Positions 6,835 through 9,594 of a DNA stretch of 9,594 bases are shown piece by piece. The DNA comes from Gammaproteobacteria bacterium (GTDB taxonomy: Bacteria; Pseudomonadota; Gammaproteobacteria; QNFN01), in the NCBI GenBank assembly GCA_003645555.1, contig QNFN01000044.1, positions 1 through 9,594 of the forward strand, written 5' to 3'. Within the stretch, counting starts at the first letter, position 1. The number at the start of each line of letters is the position of its first letter. Position numbers and translations under genes: made by a program. The notes under the pieces were generated by a model. The model was not told where the DNA came from and did not search any database. It saw only the letters and a program-made list of their open reading frames with translations.

Positions 6835-8754
6835 TCAGTGTTGTCCGGCCGGGCCACCAATGCCGCTGTCGTGTGATTCTGATGTGCTCGAATCGGACTC
6901 ACCGCCCGGAGCGTCGCCTTGGTCCGGAGTGTCATGGTCGTTCCAGTTCTCAGGCGGGCGCGGTGGATTACCGGCCATGATGTCATCGATCTGTGCCCGA
7001 TCGATGGTCTCGTACTTGATCAGAGCGGCCGCCATGGCGTGCAGCTTGTCCATGTTGTCGGTCAGGATCTCGCGGGCACGATCGTAGTTTCTGTCGATGA
7101 AGCTGCGAACCTCCAGGTCGATGACATGCGTGGTCTCATCCGAAACCGCCTTGTGCTGGGTCACCGAGTGGCCGAGGAACACCTCGCCTTCATCCTCACT
7201 GTAGGTACGCGGGCCGAGCTCATCGGACAGGCCCCACTTGGTCACCATGTTGCGCGCAATCTCAGTGGCACGATGAATATCATTTTGCGCCCCGGTGGTG
7301 ACCGCGTCGGCGCCGAAAATCAACTCCTCCGCGACCCGCCCACCGAACAAGCTGGAGAGCTGGCTCTCAAGACGCCGCTTGCTGTAGCTGTAGCGGTCTT
7401 CCTCGGGCAGGAACAACGTCACGCCCAGGGCACGACCGCGCGGGATGATGCTTACCTTGTGCACCGGATCGTGATCCGGAACCGAGCGGCCGACGATAGC
7501 GTGGCCCGATTCATGGTAGGCGGTCAGCTTCTTCTCTTCCTCGCTCATGACCATCGAACGCCGCTCGGCGCCCATCATGATCTTGTCCTTGGCCTTCTCG
7601 AAGTGATCCATCTCGACCACGCGGTAGTTGGCACGGGCCGCGAACAGCGCCGCCTCGTTGATCAGGTTGGCGAGGTCAGCACCGGAAAAACCGGGCGTGC
7701 CACGCGCGATGATCGACATGTCGACATTCTCCGCCACCGGCACCTTGCGCATGTGAACCTTGAGAATCTGCTCGCGCCCGCGCACGTCGGGAAGCGGTAC
7801 CACCACCTGGCGATCAAAGCGTCCCGGGCGCAGCAGCGCCGGATCGAGGACGTCGGGGCGGTTGGTGGCGGCGATGACGATCACCCCCTCGTTGCCCTCG
7901 AAACCATCCATCTCGACCAGCAGCTGATTCAGCGTCTGCTCACGTTCATCGTGACCACCGCCGAGGCCGGCGCCACGATGGCGGCCGACGGCATCAATCT
8001 CGTCGATGAAAATGATGCACGGGGCATTCTTCTTCGCCTGTTCGAACATGTCACGGACGCGCGAGGCGCCAACACCGACGAACATCTCGACAAAATCGGA
8101 GCCGGAAATAGTGTAAAACGGCACCCGTGCCTCACCCGCAATGGCGCGTGCCAGCAGGGTCTTGCCCGTGCCCGGTGAGCCGACCATCAGCACCCCCTGC
8201 GGAATCTTGCCACCGAGGCGCTGGAACTTGGACGGATCGCGCAGGAACTCGACCAGTTCGGCCACCTCCTCCTTGGCCTCATCGACGCCAGCGACATCGC
8301 CGAAGGTGACCTTCACCTGATCCTCGCTGAGCATGCGCGCACGGCTCTTGCCGAACGACATCGCACCACGACCACCTGCTCCACCCTGCATCTGGCGCAT
8401 GAAAAAGATCCAGACACCGATCAACAGCAGCATCGGGAACCAGGAGATGAAGATCTGCATCAACAGCGACTGCTGCTCGGGAGCGCGCGCATCGATCTCG
8501 ACCCCGTTGCGCAGCAGGTCACCGATCAGGCCGTCATCATCCGGGGTGAAAGTGGTGAATTTCTCACCGTTGTGAAGTACGCCCTGCACGGTGCGCCCCT
8601 CGATCACCACGCGCGACACCTGGCCGTCGTTTACCTGGCTGACGAACTCGGAATACGCCAGCCGCTTGGCGCTGGCCGGCCGGTTGCCGAAATTGTTGAA
8701 CACGGTCATCAACACCACCGCGATGATGACCCAAAGGAGCATGTTTCTTGCCAT
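6835..8754 (-). CDS. ftsH: ATP-dependent zinc metalloprotease FtsH
   Basis: FtsH is a hexameric inner-membrane AAA+ protease that degrades misfolded membrane proteins and regulators such as LpxC and sigma-32. Counting 639 residues from the ATG at 8754, two membrane helices (about 5-22 and 100-120) flank a periplasmic domain. Walker A is GSPGTGKT (192-199), Walker B ends in Asp251-Glu252, and the second region of homology is near 297-315. The zinc site is HESGH with His414 and His418, and Asp492 is the third ligand, numbering identical to E. coli. Walker A has Ser where Pro is commoner, and the zinc motif has Ser for Ala; neither is catalytic. The tail (about 600-639) is acidic and Ser/Asp-rich and ends in GGPAGQH, as I recall from pseudomonads. 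A TTG at 8763 has a better-spaced AGGT and would add three residues; the homologous MARNMLLW start favours the ATG. Confidence 0.98.
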   Translation of the reverse strand: MARNMLLWVIIAVVLMTVFNNFGNRPASAKRLAYSEFVSQVNDGQVSRVVIEGRTVQGVLHNGEKFTTFTPDDDGLIGDLLRNGVEIDARAPEQQSLLMQIFISWFPMLLLIGVWIFFMRQMQGGAGGRGAMSFGKSRARMLSEDQVKVTFGDVAGVDEAKEEVAELVEFLRDPSKFQRLGGKIPQGVLMVGSPGTGKTLLARAIAGEARVPFYTISGSDFVEMFVGVGASRVRDMFEQAKKNAPCIIFIDEIDAVGRHRGAGLGGGHDEREQTLNQLLVEMDGFEGNEGVIVIAATNRPDVLDPALLRPGRFDRQVVVPLPDVRGREQILKVHMRKVPVAENVDMSIIARGTPGFSGADLANLINEAALFAARANYRVVEMDHFEKAKDKIMMGAERRSMVMSEEEKKLTAYHESGHAIVGRSVPDHDPVHKVSIIPRGRALGVTLFLPEEDRYSYSKRRLESQLSSLFGGRVAEELIFGADAVTTGAQNDIHRATEIARNMVTKWGLSDELGPRTYSEDEGEVFLGHSVTQHKAVSDETTHVIDLEVRSFIDRNYDRAREILTDNMDKLHAMAAALIKYETIDRAQIDDIMAGNPPRPPENWNDHDTPDQGDAPGGESDSSTSESHDSGIGGPAGQH

Positions 8755-8820
8755 GTCGTTCAACGCTTTGTGACCTGTCGGAAGGGATGGAAAAAGAGGC
8801 GGGGCTGGTAAGTTAGTACC

Positions 8821-9444
8821 TTACACCAGCCGATAGTTCCGGGCCAGAAGGTAGACCTCGCGACTACGTGCCCGCGACGCCTTCGGCTTGCGTACCACGA
8901 CCCTGGTGAACGCCGCGCGCAACTCGGCGAGCAGCGGGTCGAAGCCCTCGCCCTGGAACATCTTCAGCAACAGGTCGCCTCCCGGGCGCAGCACCTGCTG
9001 GGCGCAATCGAGAGCCAACTCCGCGAGCAGGGCCGCCCGTGGCTGATCAACTGCCTTCATACCACTCATATTGGGGGCCATATCCGACAATACAAGGTCG
9101 ACCGGCCGTCCCTCGAGTTGTTCCAGCAACCGGTCGAGGACCACCTGCTCGGTAAAGTCGCCCTGCAACGCCGTGACCCCGGGCAGCGGATCGATCGGCA
9201 GCAGGTCGAGGGCGACCACCCGCCCTCGTGCTCCGATCCGGTCGGCGACCACCTGCGACCAGCCGCCCGGGGCCGCGCCGAGGTCGACGACGGTCATGCC
9301 CGGGCGCAGCAGGCGGTCGCGCTTGTCGATTTCGAGCAGCTTGAAGGCAGCCCGTGAACGCAGGCCGAGGGCCTGGGCCTGGCGCACGAAAGCATCGCCA
9401 AAATGTTCGCGCAGCCAGCGTTCGCTGCTCTTGCTACGAGCCAC
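8821..9444 (-). CDS. rlmE: 23S rRNA (uridine2552-2'-O)-methyltransferase RlmE (FtsJ)
   Basis: RlmE methylates the 2'-OH of U2552 in the A-loop of 23S rRNA during late 50S assembly, using S-adenosylmethionine. The 207-residue protein is a Rossmann-type RrmJ methyltransferase. The SAM motif [11 protein letters not shown] starts at Asp54, and the K-D-K-E catalytic set is complete: Lys35, Asp121 in SDMAPNMSG, Lys161 and Glu196 in SREVYL. The start is GTG; an in-frame TGA lies two codons upstream, so no longer start is possible, and GGGGT is a modest ribosome site. The gene ends 66 bases before ftsH, with which it forms a conserved pair (heat-inducible in E. coli). I see no clear sigma-32 promoter here. 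Confidence 0.98.
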   Translation of the reverse strand: MARSKSSERWLREHFGDAFVRQAQALGLRSRAAFKLLEIDKRDRLLRPGMTVVDLGAAPGGWSQVVADRIGARGRVVALDLLPIDPLPGVTALQGDFTEQVVLDRLLEQLEGRPVDLVLSDMAPNMSGMKAVDQPRAALLAELALDCAQQVLRPGGDLLLKMFQGEGFDPLLAELRAAFTRVVVRKPKASRARSREVYLLARNYRLV

Positions 9445-9452
9445 CGGTCAGA

Positions 9453-9487
9453 CCCCGACGGCCGGTGCTGACGACCGGGCGGTCGGG
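9453..9487. repeat. Imperfect inverted repeat in the rlmE/yhbY divergent intergenic region
   Basis: Two 14-base arms (9453-9466 and 9474-9487) can pair at 11 of 14 positions, counting one G-T pair, around a 7-base loop. The dyad lies between the rlmE start and the candidate -10 box for the divergent gene. It could be an operator or a 5' leader hairpin for rlmE. The region is very GC-rich, so chance pairing is a real possibility. Confidence 0.3.
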
Positions 9488-9493
9488 TAGACT
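9488..9493 (+). promoter_or_regulatory. Possible -10 box (TAGACT) for the divergent yhbY-like gene
   Basis: TAGACT matches the -10 consensus at 4 of 6 positions and is one of few AT-containing hexamers in the GC-rich gap. It would start transcription near 9500, about 26 bases before the ATG at 9527. No -35 box is found at the right distance; CTGACG (9468-9473) is only 14 bases upstream. The support is weak. Confidence 0.25.
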
Positions 9494-9526
9494 GTGCGCC
9501 CTCCATGCGACCAGGATCGAATCACG

Positions 9527-9594
9527 ATGTCACCCCCGAAACGGCACCGGCGCAAGCAGCGCCGACCCGGTCATGAACGCCAGCCGGCGGTCAG
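9527..9594 (+). CDS. yhbY: Probable ribosome assembly RNA-binding protein YhbY (CRS1/YhbY family), first 22 residues
   Basis: An ATG with AGGA 10 bases upstream opens a frame that runs off the window. The visible residues are very basic (PKRHRRKQRRPGHERQPAV). The pattern of several Arg/Lys, then G-H, x-x, Gln-Pro-x-Val resembles the first helix of the YhbY fold, where a K-Q-R-R segment is followed by A/G-H-x-x-x-P-V-V. YhbY is a small protein of about 97 residues that binds pre-50S particles, and it is divergent from rlmE in E. coli and relatives. Position and basic composition therefore agree, but 22 residues cannot prove the family. Of the other two plus frames, one closes after 24 codons and the other has no start codon in this gap with family support. 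Confidence 0.55.
   Translation, partial: MSPPKRHRRKQRRPGHERQPAV

Noticed and set aside
6919..8178. A long open frame of 419 codons on the plus strand, antisense to ftsH; similar long antisense frames opposite nuoD, nuoC, glmM and tpiA.
   Set aside because: High GC and strong codon bias on the coding strand create long antisense frames. The translations have no recognisable motifs, while the minus-strand genes are complete and fully conserved.
1..9594. A search for mobile elements, CRISPR arrays, toxin-antitoxin pairs, defence genes or other accessory systems.
   Set aside because: Gene order, overlaps and composition are uniform, and essentially all sequence is occupied by recognised housekeeping genes with short gaps. 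No repeat units, transposase motifs or unknown genes are left unexplained.

Overview
The window is a run of conserved housekeeping genes from a GC-rich gammaproteobacterium. All genes but one lie on the minus strand, so it should be read from right to left. The order rlmE-ftsH-folP-glmM-tpiA-secG-tRNA-Leu(GAG)-nuoA-nuoB-nuoC-nuoD-nuoE is known from gammaproteobacteria outside the enterics. Three points argue against an Escherichia- or Pseudomonas-like genome and for a Xanthomonadales, Ectothiorhodospiraceae or Wenzhouxiangella-like one: nuoC and nuoD are separate genes, NuoC carries an extra loop of a kind I recall from xanthomonads, and tRNA-Leu sits directly before nuoA. This placement is an inference from remembered families, not from a search.

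Layout on the minus strand, from the right. A short divergent plus-strand start (9527 to the edge) is probably yhbY. Facing it is rlmE (23S rRNA Um2552 methyltransferase), then ftsH (membrane AAA+ metalloprotease), folP (dihydropteroate synthase) and glmM (phosphoglucosamine mutase). The last two are coupled by a 4-base GTGA overlap. An 89-base gap with a good sigma-70-like promoter precedes tpiA and secG. A perfect 12-bp inverted repeat separates secG from a complete tRNA-Leu(GAG) with encoded CCA. After a 178-base leader with three small stem-loops comes the complex I operon nuoABCDE, whose genes overlap or nearly touch. It runs off the left edge inside nuoE.

Functionally, RlmE and YhbY serve ribosome assembly. 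FtsH, SecG and the Nuo subunits are membrane quality control, protein export and respiratory energy conversion. FolP, GlmM and TpiA supply folate, amino-sugar precursors for the envelope, and central carbon flux. All complete proteins keep their catalytic residues. There are no mobile elements, CRISPR arrays, toxin or defence genes, pseudogenes or signs of recent transfer.

I found no undescribed system here. The observation most worth checking is at the left edge: the NuoE 2Fe-2S motif reads C-x4-S instead of C-x4-C. The other findings are regulatory-scale: the inverted repeat before the tRNA, the tpiA promoter with a dyad in its spacer, the nuo leader hairpins and a dyad between rlmE and yhbY.
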